64,000 nt of DNA from Dimorphilus gyrociliatus. Taxonomy: Eukaryota > Annelida > Polychaeta > Dinophilidae. A program made the position numbers and the translations under genes. Below, in pieces: positions 1 through 13,501 of this stretch; the first letter of the stretch is position 1, and every line of letters begins with the position of its first letter. The stretch is taken from NCBI GenBank assembly GCA_904063045.1, contig CAJFCJ010000012.1, positions 2,574,987 to 2,638,986 of the forward strand. Reading direction: 5' to 3'. The notes below the pieces were generated by a model that saw only the letters and a program-made list of their open reading frames with translations, was not told the origin of the DNA and did no database searches.

Positions 1-880
1 CTCTTTTGCTCAATCTAAAGGGGAAAAAAAGCAAAAATCCGTTCGTTTCTTATCATAACAAACTTTCATTTTTACACTTCAAAATGAAAGTTTCGGAGGC
101 ATTTTTTTATTAGAGAAGGTGATAAATTTTCTCATATCTATATATTTATACATACGGTACACTGTTAATATACAGTATATTGGTTTGTTTATGTAACGAT
201 AAATATACTTGGAAAGGTTAAAATTCTCTATTCTTATTGTTACTATATACATCACAACTCTCTTCGCTCATAGCTCTTTCTTTAATCATCAGTCCAAGTT
301 CAATAAATCTTTACATCCTACTTAACTTTTAATTTCTTTTATGTCGTCATCAGCTCCTCAGGCGATACGATTACGTTTTATCTTATAGTGAAAAGTAGAT
401 TAGAAAATTTTAAACCTTTTCGTCCTTGACAAAGGTTAATCAACCGTTGCTAAAGTTATCTATATTTCTTTAGTCGTAAGAAGAAATGTTGAAAAGTTGA
501 AAAAAAAGAAAGTGTTGAATTTGAGTAAGAGTTTATAAAGATGAGATAATGTTTAATGAATTAAAGTTTAGTTAATTATGTACATAAAACAAAAGATATG
601 AGTGAAATGGTTGATCGTCAGTTAAAAAAATTTTCCTTTATCAATTAAGCTATCTACATAAAAACTTTACTTGTTTATAGTTTATGGAGAGTGTTTATAC
701 GTTGTTTTTATTTAATAGAGATACATGTAAAACAGTATATACATAAATATATAAAGCTCACGACTCATAATGAAAGTATATCTGTTAAAAAAGAAAAGTT
801 TCCTTTCAATTTTTTTATTTAATTATCTAATCGGATAAAGCTTTAAGTTTAATCACTTTCTATTCACTTTCTTCCTTTCG

Positions 881-911
<31 letters not shown>

Positions 912-1314
912 GCTCTTTAATTCCTAGTATCTTCACCTGTCCAGTGACCTATCAACAAAGAGAGAAATATATACTGGCTGAGCTTGGAGAGAATTAACTA
1001 TCATCTCGTATTTAAATAGCCAGATATCTCAATGGTTAATAGCATATACCTATTATGAATAACTATAGGATTATATAAAGAAACATATCAAGTGCGTAAG
1101 CAGAGAACAATAATCCTGATAATAATAAAAATGAGAAAATTAGCATATCGAAAACTTTGACACCTCAAAACATTAGTACTCATGAGAGCAATGTCCAACG
1201 GTCCACTTTCTTATCAATCTATGTTGCTGCTATAAATATAGACTAACCATATCTATTAAATTTTAGTTCTGTAATAGTTTTTAAAGGAGTTTCATCAATT
1301 GAAAATAAAGAAAT
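1..1314. other. Non-coding upstream region
   Basis: AT-rich sequence before the CPT1-like gene. I see no convincing coding exon on either strand. It holds a (TC)n microsatellite at about 886-911 and scattered short TA-rich stretches. I searched the plus strand for an exon encoding the usual N-terminal CPT1 regulatory segment and did not find one. Upstream open frames such as the short one at about 1131 stop quickly and look like chance. Confidence 0.6.
886..911. repeat. (TC)n microsatellite
   Basis: Perfect dinucleotide tract upstream of the CPT1-like gene; similar TC/GA tracts recur every few kilobases across the window. Confidence 0.9.
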
Positions 1315-4300
1315 ATGAAATCTTCGAAATGGCTCAAATTTGTTTCACCATCATCCATTGGAAGTATTACAGCCGCTATGCTGGCATTGTATCCGGCTGG
1401 ATCGGAGAGGGTTCAATGGACAGAAGCCATAGCCCTTAAACTATGCTATATCATGGGTGGATTTCTAGTTAGTTACTTCTCCGTCAAAGCTTTAATGTGG
1501 ACTAGAAAGAGACTTCTCATATCCCTATTCTCCTACACTGGATGGATGATCCAACCAAAATCACTGAAAGCAAAGGTAATAACAATAGAGAATAGAAAGA
1601 GAAGTGAACAATTAATTCAACTGTCATGTATTTTCTCCCCTCTCTTATCTCTTTCAATATCATTTTCTATCACTCCACATCCGGATGAATGCTTTATCTA
1701 AACTTTTGTATATTTTGTTTAAAAGATATGGGCGATAATGATTAAAGTACTACGGGGTCCAAGACCATTTAAAACGTTCTCCTTCCAAAATCTAATACCG
1801 AAACAACCGTTACCAGAACTGAATGCAACACTGGACAAGTAAATATCATATATTTTCCCTATTTTTCTTCCCTTTTCCTATAGAAATCCTAATTGTATTA
1901 GCAATAATAATAATAACAATAATAATAACAAGTTAACCGCTTTAATGATAGCGATAACTGTAATAATCTAGTATCTATGTATAACGAAGGCACACAATAG
2001 TGGTTTATAAAAATTGACCGTTTTGTTCGCAGATGGCTCAAGGTCAGCAGGCAATTTGTAACTGAAGAAGAATTCTTACAAACCGAAAAGCATGTAGAAC
2101 ATTTCAGGAAGAACCAAGGTCCTAAACTTCACGCTTATTTAATAGAGAAGTAAGCATTTATACTTATATATATATATATTGATATTTATATATTTATTTA
2201 TCTCCCTTCCAGAGCCAAGAAATCAGATAGCTGGCTCAACGATTATTGGCTTCAGGGCGCTTATTTAGCTAGTAGAAAACCTCTAGCCGGTAATCAAATT
2301 CAATCAATTTAATTTTCTTTTATCGTCTCTTTCATTTCTTTCTCTCTTTCTTTCTTTCAATCTTTAGTTTATAGTAACTATTTCGTTTCGAATCACTTGA
2401 CTAAGGATAGAGTTGATTCCGGTTTACCAAGAGCAGCTAACATTGTTCATCATCTATTGCAAATGAATGAAGATATTAAAAATGAACTTATCGAGCCAGT
2501 TCTTCTTCAAGATTTAGTTCCACTGTGCATGAGCGGCTACAAAACTCTATTTGGTACTTGTCGCATCCCTGGTCTACATATGGATAGTATATCTATGAGT
2601 AAAGAATCTCAACATATCGTTGTATTAAGGTAAATGATAATTAAGGTGAAAACGAGCGATTTATTTAATAATTAATTAATTATATAGACGAGGGCACTAC
2701 TATAAATTACAAGTGAAAGTGAATGGATTAATACTGAGTCCAGGCGAACTAAAGAATCAGCTTCAAAAGATACGTAAAGATGCTGATGGTATGTTGGTTG
2801 ATTACTTAATCAGTTAAATATATACGCTATCAAAAAATCGATTGACATATATATCGAAATGGAATTTATGCAAATATATAACTCGATAAAAGTTCAATCT
2901 ATATTTTCTTACAGGAAGGGAACCGTGCAGAGAAAATTTTGCCAGTTTAACGTGCGATAATAGAAGTTCTTGGGCTAATGTAAATTAATTATATTATACT
3001 AATATAAACGTTTCTTTCTACTCTAAACTGAAACGAACCTTTCTATTTTGCCTTTCTAGAATAGAGAATACGTGAAAAAGACTAATGAAAAACTATTAAA
3101 TACTATTGAAACTTCCCTATTCCATATTGTTTTGGACGATACGATACACGAAGATATTTCGGCGAGATCTCGCGATTTAACTCTTGGTAAAGGTTGGGAT
3201 AGATGGTTCGATGTTGGCTTTACGGCAGTTTTTTATGAAGATGGGTCAATGGGCTGTAATGTTGAACATTCAACTCTTGACGCTATGGTTAGTATTTTCC
3301 ATCCATTCGTTACTCTATAGACAATTCTTAACGGATTATTCTTTGTCCTAAAAAGGTATTCGCAAACGTTATAGAATATGTTATGATACGTGAACAATAC
3401 TGTCTTCTAGACATCGCTCAGGTTGGTTCGTTAAGGAACCTACCGGACGCTGAGAGATTAGAATGGAACACTGACGAAAAATTAACTGATATGTTGAAAA
3501 TATCAACGGAGAATTATGAAAAACTGGTAATAATAGAAAAGATTCGTGTTATTTATTAATTCTTAACTGTTTCTTCCCATTCGTAGAATGATAGATTAGA
3601 TTTAATCGTTCAATCGGCGCCTTTCGGCAAAGGAATAATGAAAAAATGTCGCCTTAGTCCTGATGGATTTATTCAAATGGCACTCCAATTAGCATTCTAT
3701 AAAAAGCGTCAAGAAATTGCCAAAACGTATGAACCAGCAACTGGTAGACTATTTCTTTTGGGTAGAACGGATACCGTTCACCCAGTGTCGGAATACTCAA
3801 AGAAATGGGTTGAATGTATGACCAATAAAGATCACACTGACTCAGAAGAGAAGAGAACACTACTCTCGAAAGCCGTTAAAAATCAAACGCAATTCCGTCT
3901 AGACGCTACTATGGGTAATGGATGTGATAGACATTTGTTTGCTCTGTACTGCGCTTCCAGAGAATTGGGAATGGATCCTCCAATGATATTTCCCGACTCT
4001 GTAAGTAACAATAGAGCTGTAGATTTTCCTTTTATTTACAGAATTAACTAATGGTTGTACTCTTGTTCTCGGATTAGGCTTGGATGAAAGACTTTAAACT
4101 ATCAACATCTCAGACTCCAACCATTATCTATAGTCTAATGAAGGGTAAAGGGTCAATATTTGAGGATGGAATAGGAGGTTTCGGACCACAATGCGACGAT
4201 GGTTACGGAATATCTTACGTTATCTACGGAGAGAATTTAAGTTAGTAGAAAGAAAGAAAGATAGATAGATAAGGCGAATGATTATTAATTATCAATTTTT

Positions 4301-4420
4301 TTATCCTTTTCAGTAAACTTTTCAATATCAAGTTGGAAAGATAACAATAAAACAAATTCCAAAGAGTTCGCCGACTGCATAAACGAGTGTCTTCTAGAAA
4401 TGAGAGCCTTATTCTTATAG
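1315..4420 (+). CDS. Carnitine O-palmitoyltransferase 1-like protein, 12 exons
   Basis: This enzyme transfers long-chain acyl groups from CoA to carnitine at the mitochondrial outer membrane, the entry step of fatty-acid oxidation. Exons: 1315-1575, 1726-1838, 2033-2149, 2213-2289, 2368-2629, 2688-2788, 2915-2979, 3060-3287, 3356-3526, 3587-4000, 4078-4240, 4314-4420, giving 692 aa. Two hydrophobic segments (about residues 12-28 and 39-62) precede an SYTGWM motif like the post-membrane segment of CPT1. The catalytic histidine is in NVEHS (about His402), followed by FGKGIMKKCRLSPDGF, STSQTP and a GGFGPQCDDGYGISY segment; all align with CPT1 rather than with carnitine acetyltransferase. The chosen ATG lies only about 11 residues before the first membrane segment, so the roughly 40-residue cytosolic N-terminus of vertebrate CPT1 is absent unless an unseen upstream exon exists. 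Length is about 80 aa under vertebrate CPT1A. Confidence 0.88.
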
Positions 4421-4648
4421 CGAAGACGGGAAAGGGAAAAGAGATGAGTTACAGTGATATATATAGAGACGTACTGTGTATAAATACTGCATATTTCCTT
4501 CTTTATGTATTATATATATATACATTGTTTTTACAAACTATCATTTATGTATCTAGTTTATTCGCCCTATTATTCATTTCCTTCTTTTTCATCTTCTTAT
4601 TAGCAAAATATAAAACAAAGAAATAACTCAAAACTATACGCCTATTTA
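4421..4648. other. Convergent 3' intergenic spacer
   Basis: Only 228 bases separate the CPT1-like stop codon from the stop codon of the opposing coiled-coil gene, so the two transcripts probably share or overlap 3' ends. On the minus strand an AATAAA hexamer (4645-4650) begins inside the stop codon of the coiled-coil gene. Confidence 0.55.
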
Positions 4649-6149
4649 TTAATGTTTGTCTTCTTTATTGTTAGGAAACAGTTTTTGGTCTTTGCTGAGG
4701 TTTCCTATTGCGGAATCCTCCCTTTTTATTCTTTGGCTCTCCTCCAATTGGTCTGTGGGAAAATAAACGAATAACAGACAAATTAGTTTATTAATGACGC
4801 AATACGATACACTTAAATAGTTAGTTAGTGAAATGATATTATACTTTTCGTAATTTTCCCTTGGCCATCGTACGAAATACGAAAATATCCATGACTTTGT
4901 AACACCTTGAGCTTTTCTAATTTTATCTAATTGAGAATGTCTTTCTAAATTGATATCTCTTCTTCTGAGAAGAATTTGACGCCTCTGCTCTAATTCAAGT
5001 CTCATTCTTTCCCTAGCTTCTTCTTCCAACCTTTGAATCTAAGGAAAAATGAGAAAGTTGCTTCAATTTTTCTAGTAGGTGAAAACTTATATCCAGCGAT
5101 ATACAGTATATTTATATATATATATAAATAGACAATATATAAGAGATATGGACATACCTCTATCAACTTTTGGCGCTCTTGCTCTAGGCGTTCCCTTTCT
5201 TGTCTTTCTTTCTCTAATCTTTCCATTTCGATTTGCATTTCCTCTTCTTCCATCTTTAGTCTATATTTTAGTTTTATATATTATATCGAATATATACAGT
5301 TTGTCTATATTTAATAACAACAATAGTAGCAATAATAGAAAATACCTTATTCTTTCACTCTCCTCTTCCATCTGAAGCTTTTCTAGATATAATGCTCTTT
5401 GTCTTTCTTCAGCTTCTTCTCTAGCCTGAACTATCTTCTTAAGAGCTTCTTCTTCCATTGCTCTTTCCATCTCTTCCATCTCTTCATCCTCCAGTTGTCT
5501 TTGCTTCCTTTCCTCTTCTTCTTCTTCGGCTAATCGCTCTTGCTCTTCCCTCTCTTGTTCTTCTTTTCTCTTCCTCTCCTCTTCTCGTAATTTACGTTTC
5601 TCTTCGGCAGAAGCTAGCGTCTCCAACATTTGTAATTCTCTCTTTCTGGCCGCCTCGAGTCTAGCTTTTTCCTCTTCTCTCTTTAACCTTTCTTTTTCCC
5701 TTTTCTTTTCTTGCTCGGCTCTTCTCTTCGCTTCTCTTTGTTCTTTGTACTGTTTTCTTTGTTCGGCTATTAAATTTCTGGCATCCTCCTCCGCCCTTTC
5801 AGCCTCCATAACTTCGTTGGTGGCTGCTTGTATTTCTGCTTCGACAATCTTTTTATTGCCCTCCACTTCCTGTTTCTTTAGCTCATTTTGATGTTCAATC
5901 TCTTTTATTTTGGCTTCGAGGGCTTGAGCTTCTTCAAGACGTTTTTGTCTCTCCAGTCGTTTAGCTTCCCTTAAACTTTGACGTTTCTTTTCTAATTCAT
6001 CGCCGTCCTCTTGTTTCTGCTTCCGTTTCATTTTAGGACTTTTTGACTTAGGCCTAGCCTTTGATTTTGTTTCCCCTTTTTTCTCGCCACCAACGACATT
6101 TTCAGCAGCAGATTTGAGTTTATTCTGAAGAAAAAATAAATAGATAAAT

Positions 6150-6180
<31 letters not shown>

Positions 6181-9100
6181 TTTCTTTTTTTGGAACCTTA
6201 ATAATCTCAGCTTCAAGTGCAAGTTCTTCAGCCGACAAACCCTCTTCGATTGAAAATGTATTCGATAAAATTTGATCTGTAAGAAGGTAAGAAAGGCAAT
6301 AAAATCTATGTTTTATCGAAGAGAGAGAATAATCAATTTGTGATTTATTACCCATTTCCTTCTCTAATTTTTTCTCCTCTTCCATTTTCTTATCAATTGA
6401 AGAGAGAACGCTCTGACTTCTTTTAAACTCTTTGATCTGATTTTCCGAAAATTTCACACTTAAAGGTGGCTTCTTATGAGTGGGCGATGAGCTTTTTGGA
6501 GGTGTTTTAGATTGTTTTTCGCTCGATTTTAATATTTTTTTAATGGGAGCTGAACTAGAAACATCCTTCTTACTAGAAGATATTCCTTGATTATCATAAG
6601 GAGAGACGCTTAAAAGAGGAGGAGAATTTGATCGAAGTTTTTCCTTTTTCGCCGCACTTCCGTCTTCTTTCGGTAGTTCAGGAAGGTTTCGCTATGAAAA
6701 TAGAGAGTTTATTATCATTTTCCCATTAATAAACAGTTAAATTATTATGTAAATATTACGTTTTTCTTATTATCACTTTGAATTAAATTCTCCGATTCAT
6801 TTTCATCCCTATTTATCTCTATTGAAGGTTGTCTAGCGCTAATTGGCCTCTTAGAAGAGGTTGGTCGTTTTTTCAATAGTTTCTCCCCTTCGCTTTCAGC
6901 TACTGATTTTTCCTCATCTTCTCCATCTCCTTCTGCTTGGGGACTTTGGACGAATTGAACGTGCTTTTCGATCGAATCCGATCTTGCAGACATTCTATCG
7001 GGTGTCAAGAGTCTTGACCGTACCGACGCCGCTGAAACGGGTCGTTCTCTATTCGACGACGTTGCCGAATGATTGCTTAAATCAGATTTCATTTCTCTTT
7101 GCTGAGGTTCTGAGACTTGCTGCTTATCTATAACGATCTCTCGGTGGTCTACAATTACATTATTCTCTTCTATTGACGGTGGCTTATCTCTATTGAAAAC
7201 GTCGTAACTGGACGGATCTTCGATGGCAGCTTCATTTTCAGTGCTTGCCGATCTATTCGATTTAATGGAACTCTTTCTCGAGTTATTTACTTCTCCGACT
7301 ATTTCTGTCTTTGGTTCGTCATCACTAAATGCCTTGTCTTTCAATATTGCGTGTTGTTCATCGTGAGATGAATATTTTCTCTCATTTCTTCTCCTCCAAG
7401 GTGGAGTTACACAACGAGAGGTGGAGGCCAAAACAGGCGTTGGAGGAAGATATCTACCACTAAGTGGCCGAAAATCACCAGTACTTGCAGCTATAATACG
7501 ATATATATGTGTTTTGAAAAGGATTAAAGAGAAAAATTGATCTGCACGAGTGTTGAAAAACTCGGAAAAAAACTGACAAAAAACAATCCAAAACGTGTTG
7601 AACAGATGGTGAAAAGAACGTAGAAGAAAATATTAAATACATAAATTTTTAACCCGTCATACCATATACACTATAGCTGTTGTTGTTGTTGTTGTTGTTT
7701 GTAGCATTATTAAAGCGATACAGGGAGGGAGGAAGGGAGAGAGAGAAAGACAAAGAGAGAGAGAGAGAGAGGAGGTTAAGGAACGGGAAGGGGTAGGAGA
7801 AAAAGGGAATGAAATGAATGATTAGTCAATAAATTATTATAGATTTTTTTCTTTTTATCATTAATAGCTTTTTAATAGCCTTATTAGTTATGATCAGAAA
7901 AATAAATCAAATAGACCTATTTATATAGATATATCTACACCAGATGAATACTTACTATTTGAACGGGTTGAAGGACTCTTAGGGCTATTCATCGGCATAG
8001 TTTGCTTTGTTTCCTTACCATCCTCCAAACGAGGATGATCTGGCAATCTATTTAAAAGCAATTTCTTTCAATTAACTCTATTAATAACGAATAACAATTA
8101 ACACAATAAGACAATAAAATAAACGAAATAAATGGAGACTAACTGACTGATTGATTGATTGATTGATTGATTAACTTGTATATATTTTATGGATATATAA
8201 ATACAATATACATATATAGTATATAGAGAGATATTGTACAAAGTCTACTTACTGTTTACGTCTTATTCGCACGGAAATTTCACTCTCAGATCCAGAAGGA
8301 GACGAAGGAGGAACCGGCATTTGTTCTGCTTAATAAAAGAGATTTATACAGTTATATATCTTATATATAGTGTATAATTGAATAGATAAGAGTTATCAAG
8401 TTAAAACTGTATGGTGCTTATTAATATAAAGCAAAAACAACAATAAAACAAAACAAACAAACAAACAATACTAGAGAATAAAAAAAAATATTCCTCTCTT
8501 CTTTCTTTCTTTCTTTCTTTTATTATCTAGAAATAAAATATGAATTGAGCATATGACGGGAACTTTTAGGATATTCTATTCTCTCTTCTTTTCTTTCTCT
8601 TATCAATAATGGAAAATATGGTTTTTGTTTGTTTGTCAATTTGTTTGTTTGTTTGCTCCTTAGGATACAAAACTGTGCTGAAAATCAACATTAAAAACAA
8701 ACAATAATGATATATATATATATATTATATATATATATATAAATATCATAATAATAGTAATAATAGCTTTTGTGCCAGATATTCAAGTGCGCTCAGTTTG
8801 TACTTGACTGATTTTGTTCGGTGATAATAAACAACAATAATATTGCAGTTGAGTGGTTAAACAACTTCTATACGTTCTTTTTCGGTTTCGACCGAGAAAG
8901 ACCCTACTGTTACCTTTAAATTTTGATTTAGACTCTGGTGGAAGATTTGGTAAGACTCTTCGACGCTTTTCGAATACTTTTTTAGTAGGTGGAGCGAGAT
9001 TTGGACTCCATAATCGACTCTCGTCGGTTGTATCGTAATTTGGTGTGTTTGTACGAGGCTTACCCGCAATATCCTCCGGAGTTTTTGTTGACCTGGAAGA

Positions 9101-10430
9101 AGGAGGCCTCTGGTAGAGAATTTCTGAAGATGGTCTTGTAGATGGCCTCGAAGAATTTGTAAAAGTTAACTCTTCAACAGTCTCCATAGGATTTTCTATA
9201 GAACAGCAAAGCGATGCACACTAAAGAAATAAAAGAAATAATATCTACCTTCAAACATTAACGAAGATCTTGTCCTTAGAGATTTCTTAAGCTCTTCGCT
9301 AGATAATCTCTGCACAGTTTTAGGAGACCTCGAAGATAAGCTATTCGTCAAAATGACAAAGCGAGGAGAAGAGAAGGAAAAAAGAAAAGGGAATTAAAAT
9401 TAAAACAAGCCTTAAATTTTGATTGACAAACTGAAAAGTCCTAAATTGTGCTTGTGCCGATGATGGTCGACTATCAGTACTAGACGTGCAAGATTCTGTA
9501 TCTGGTGAATTCCTTGCTAAGAGGAGTAAGGCTTCTTGAAGTTGCTTTTCATCTTCCGATAAATTGTGATTATTTCTTAAGCTTCTAAACCAACTGCGTG
9601 ATTTTAAGTGTTATGTTTGTTTATTGTTAATAAATTTAAGCTGTTTTCCCCCTCTCCCTTCCCTTTTCTCACACATTTACACATATTTACATACAATTAG
9701 GAAGAGGGATTGGACATTTCATCCTTACCTGGCTGAATGCCTTCGTAATTGCTGCAGGTAATCATCGGTACTCTCTCTCTTCAATTCATGATCCGCTGCT
9801 GAATTTAAATCGTGCAGGAAATTAAGATAAGTTTTATTAGCCGGATCGGAAATACTGCAATGTTCTTTATTATACTCCTATAGAATAATAATAAATAGCA
9901 CAAGATCTTTATTGTCGCTTCAAGACTAGTTAAATGTATAGGCTTACTCCGTCTCCAAAACTCAAAATACTTTGAGCTAAACGGGATAAACTACCGAATT
10001 TCTTTTGTAATTCGCTATCAGACATTTTCTTCAGCTTGTTACGAAGTTTGTCTCCTTCCCTAGCATTCATCTCTTCCATTTCTTTATCGGAAGGTCCAGA
10101 GAATAATAGTAGACGACCCCGCCTCGTAAGGTACGTTTTTGGTATAAGAGCCTCTTGTTTTTGTCTGTCAACGGGGGCGGACATGCATCGATAGTTGGGT
10201 ACAGTGTTGAGAACTGAATACCCCATATCTTTCGGCTTGGGGACTACTTTCTGAAGAGGAAAAGAGGAGGAGGGGAAAGAGAAGAAGGAGGGGAAGAAAA
10301 ACAACAAAAGTCAATATATAAAGTATACATCTATATGTATATGTCAACTAACTTTATCTGAATCAATAAAGTCAACGGCACCGGGACCGTTCCAAGAGGC
10401 AAATCCTTGAGCAAGTGGACTAAAAGCCAT
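4649..10430 (-). CDS. Large coiled-coil protein, KIAA2012-like, 15 exons
   Basis: Exons in transcript order: 10353-10430, 9948-10250, 9729-9877, 9432-9593, 9249-9340, 8914-9195, 8253-8328, 7956-8047, 6760-7490, 6352-6691, 6197-6276, 5346-6124, 5158-5260, 4906-5038, 4649-4752. They give 1167 aa with no internal stop. The N-terminal block (LIPKTYLTRRGRLLLFSG, then a LAQSILSFGDG segment) resembles the N-terminal domain of vertebrate KIAA2012 as I recall it (LPKTF-TRKG-LILYS, then AILAYG). The middle is long, Ser/Pro/Arg-rich and probably disordered. The C-terminal third, mostly the 779-nt exon, is a nearly uninterrupted charged E/K/R/Q helix typical of a single-alpha-helix or coiled coil. No enzymatic motif is visible. 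The family is poorly characterised; a cytoskeletal or ciliary role would be a guess. The exon structure is firmer than the family name. The first start, MAFSPLAQGF at 10430, has no in-frame competitor nearby. Confidence 0.8.
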
Positions 10431-11070
10431 TCTAAATACTTTTAGAGGTGTACTTTACATATAGATATATTCTTTCTTTATACTGTTTATATCAATGAGA
10501 AACCAATACTGAACAATAAAAACTTTATACAGTATACGGATTATCAAAAAACTATTCTATCGGACATCTCGCCTAATCAAGCTCTTCCTATACACTCTTA
10601 TCTATATACGAACGTTTCTTCCATAACTTCTGACACATAGTGAAGCTAGTGAAAAGGCGTACGAAAAAAAGCAATACTGTTTACACTGGTTGCTAGTAGA
10701 GATTAAGCCTATTGATCTCGACTGCAAATTAATGTTCTCTTTACAGTTTACTTAATATTTTAATGTTTATCCAACGCTAATGCTATTCAATCGGTCGAAA
10801 ACAGTAATTCTACTAAGTACACATTATGCTTTAAAATTTGTTACCTAAACGTAATACCGCCTTTGAAGTATCTATATAAAAAGCAGTAAAGAAGGATAAG
10901 ACAACTTTTTTCCTAATCTTATCCAGAATTTTTTATTAGCCTATGAATTATTACTATTGACTTGAATAACACGATCAACAAACTATCGAAATTAATTAGT
11001 CAAACGTAGTTCTTTCATAGTCTTTCAACGCACGCGATAAATCAATTTCAATTTTCCACTTTTTTAAAAG

Positions 11071-11115
<45 letters not shown>

Positions 11116-11733
11116 CTTCTTGTGCAGTTTTGTTCCATTTTAAATAAGAAAAAAACAGCGAATTTGTATAAAAATTAAGAGCTTTTTATTCTGTTTGCTT
11201 TGTAGAAAGGGAGAGGTTTTTTCTTTCAAATTGATTATTTAATACATTTTTCTTTCTATATATTGGTTTATTTATTTATTGATTATCTATCAATTCTCTC
11301 TCCTCTATTGCTTCCTCTCTCCCTCCCTCCCTCCCTCCTTTCACCCCTCCTATTCTCTCTTTCGTTCTTCTCTTCTTGTTCTTCTTCGACTCTTTCTTCT
11401 CTTAATCTACCTCCTTAAGCGTATCTTTACTTTATTACAACTTTCTTTCTTCACAAATCGCTTACATTAAATATATTCTATAGGCTTTTCGCCAACTACA
11501 CAACCACAAAACCATTATTCTTCGATTGATCCCAATCAAGTCACAAGTAGGCTCTTCAAACTCAATCGAAACGAATTTGTCTCGCCGGGAATATGGCGCC
11601 ATCTATATTCCATTTTGTTATCTTCACCGATAAGAGCAAAGGATAATTTACCTGTATACATGTTTTTCTTTTAAATCTTTTTACCTGTAGCAGACGTTAA
11701 ATTGATTTTTTTCGGGGAAACGTTAAAAAGCGC
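10431..11733. other. Divergent intergenic region
   Basis: Lies between the start of the minus-strand coiled-coil gene and the start of the plus-strand two-pass membrane protein, so it should hold both promoters. It contains a (TC)n tract at about 11074-11113, pyrimidine-rich sequence at 11290-11410, and an AATATGGCGCC element near 11592-11602 that matches the YY1-type AAnATGGCG core. No exon was recognised. Confidence 0.5.
11074..11113. repeat. (TC)n microsatellite
   Basis: About 20 TC units in the divergent spacer upstream of the two-pass membrane protein gene. Confidence 0.9.
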
Positions 11734-12668
11734 TTGTTGGCTATGGATGAAAGAGAATTTCCCCCTCCTCCTCCACCCCTCAGTGCAGAAGGAAATTTCA
11801 ACGTAGCTAGATATGAAGAAGAGCAGCAAATAGACGATTCTGTACCCGTACCGTTAGTCAGCGTACAAAAAGAGACCGATGAAGGGAAAATGGATAAGAT
11901 TAAAGGATTTTTTAACAAGGCAAAAAAGCCAAAATTACCAAAGATGCCATTTTTTAAAAAGAAGAAGCAAGATAATGTTTTACAGGTAAATATAATCATA
12001 AAAGAGGAGTTGAAATCTATCAACTATATTATTAATATAAACAACAAACGACATATTGCAGTTGGACGTCATTCCGCAAGAAAACTTGAACGAGTCCGAA
12101 CCTGAGCCGATGCCTCAGCAAAGTCAAAGGTTAACTCCTCCGGAGCAAGATTCTTGGTCTCCTGGCCAACCGCTACTCCAAAGAGGAGCGAGCGTTGATG
12201 CGAGGGGAGCAGAGGAGGGTCAGAATTTTCCCCAACCGGTAAAACTATATAAAAATACATAAAAAACAATAGAGGACAAGTGGATTGCGGAAGAGAGTTT
12301 AACGTCAATTTTTCCTATAGGTAATCATAAATAGACCGGAAGAAGCACCTTTGGACACTGGCTTTGCAGCCGAAGGAGAACAGACTAGAGCTCCTTTTAG
12401 AGAAATAACACGAAAAAGAGTTAGAGCGAGTACCGTCACTCTGGCCCTACTTCTTCTAGGACTAGCCGTTGGCATCGTTTTAACGGCACTTAGCTCCAGA
12501 TCATTTATGCTGAAGATTATCGGGCCAACTCTAATAGGCCTATCATTTTTTGCTTTGATAGGTAAAATATACTTCACACTGTTCCTCGGAGACAATCCAG
12601 ATCTTGGGCTACAACCAATAGTGAAAAAGGCCCAAAAGATGATAAAAAGAAAGGAAAGTTCAAATTAG
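11734..12668 (+). CDS. Orphan proline-rich two-pass membrane protein
   Basis: Three exons, 11734-11985, 12062-12238 and 12321-12668, all in phase 0, encode 258 aa. I do not recognise a family. The first two exons encode a hydrophilic, probably cytosolic and disordered region: a run of prolines near residue 11, acidic stretches, then a lysine-rich patch (about residues 65-82) with KAKKPKLPKMPFFKKKK. The last exon encodes two hydrophobic segments (about residues 181-200 and 207-232) separated by a very short SSRSF linker, followed by a short basic tail ending in KRKESSN. This hairpin-like pair after a long polar N-terminus recalls small TMEM-type proteins. An alternative start is the second ATG, three codons downstream. 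The gene is isolated between two minus-strand genes. Confidence 0.72.
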
Positions 12669-12962
12669 AAAATAGTATAAAACACTTGCCATTGTAGTGA
12701 ATTTTTGTTGTTTATTTTGTATTATTAAATTAACTGTAAGATTGTTGAAGCGATAAATTAGATAAAGCATGAATATTCATTAAGCAGAGAAGAGAGTATG
12801 TACAAGTATACCTTTTAACCCACTCATTTTTTCTCTCTCTCTCTCTCTCTCTCTCGTTCTTTGTCCCCTACATCCCTGTGTATAAATACTACATTTAATA
12901 TATGCACTATTCGTCGATTGATACTCCAAATATGGTTTTTTTTTTACTATAGAAAGCGTTGT
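12669..12962. other. Convergent intergenic spacer
   Basis: Short AT-rich spacer between the ends of the two-pass membrane protein gene and the Kazal-like gene. It carries a (TC)n tract at about 12831-12855 and an ATTAAA at about 12723 that could serve the plus-strand transcript. Confidence 0.4.
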
Positions 12963-13501
12963 TTATAATGAAAAAATGTTGTTTTTTATTTCGGTTTTAA
13001 TCTTTTTCCATCGATTATTAAAACAAATTCCTTGGCTTTTGATTGGAGCGAAATCGCAATCGGCAAATTCTTTATTTAAATAGGTAAAGCCTTCGTATGA
13101 GCAAACTGGGCTAAAGTAATGATTGGCTATGCATGGTGGACATTTCTTCATCGATTTGACAAGTATTCCGTTGCATTTAGCCTCGCAAATGTTTCTATAA
13201 GTTCTCTCATTTTCTCCGCAAACCGGCTCAGTTGAGTTGGGACAAGAACACGTTCTGAAACATTGCCCTTTGTATCTAGGAACGACTCCTTCACACTCTG
13301 CCACGCACGAGTTATTATGAGTGATTCCGTTCGTGTCGCAAACTGGATCGAGGACCCTTCTACACCTTCGGCAATCAAACGACAAGGCGTCACCAATAGC
13401 TACGAATAAGTTTTTTAAATTAACTTGAACATACTAAATAAAAACAAGCAGCGTCACTTACTAATAAACAGAATAGAGTAGAATAATACAATTTCAAACA
13501 T
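12963..13501 (-). CDS. Small secreted protein with three Kazal-like repeats
   Basis: Two exons, 13462-13501 and 12963-13399, encode 158 aa. The tiny first exon plus the start of the second encode a signal peptide (MFEIVLFYSILFITIGDALS). The mature part has three successive cysteine-rich modules starting at about residues 23, 63 and 100, each with a P-V-C core (LDPVCDTNGITHNNSC, TEPVCGENERTYRNIC, FSPVCSYEGFTYLN) as in Kazal domains of follistatin/agrin-type proteins and serine protease inhibitors. The third is degenerate: the usual N-x-C after the tyrosine is replaced by N-K-E. The tail is basic (NNRWKKIKTEIKNN). A role as extracellular protease inhibitor or matrix protein follows from the family; the reactive-site residues do not allow a target to be named. 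Confidence 0.75.
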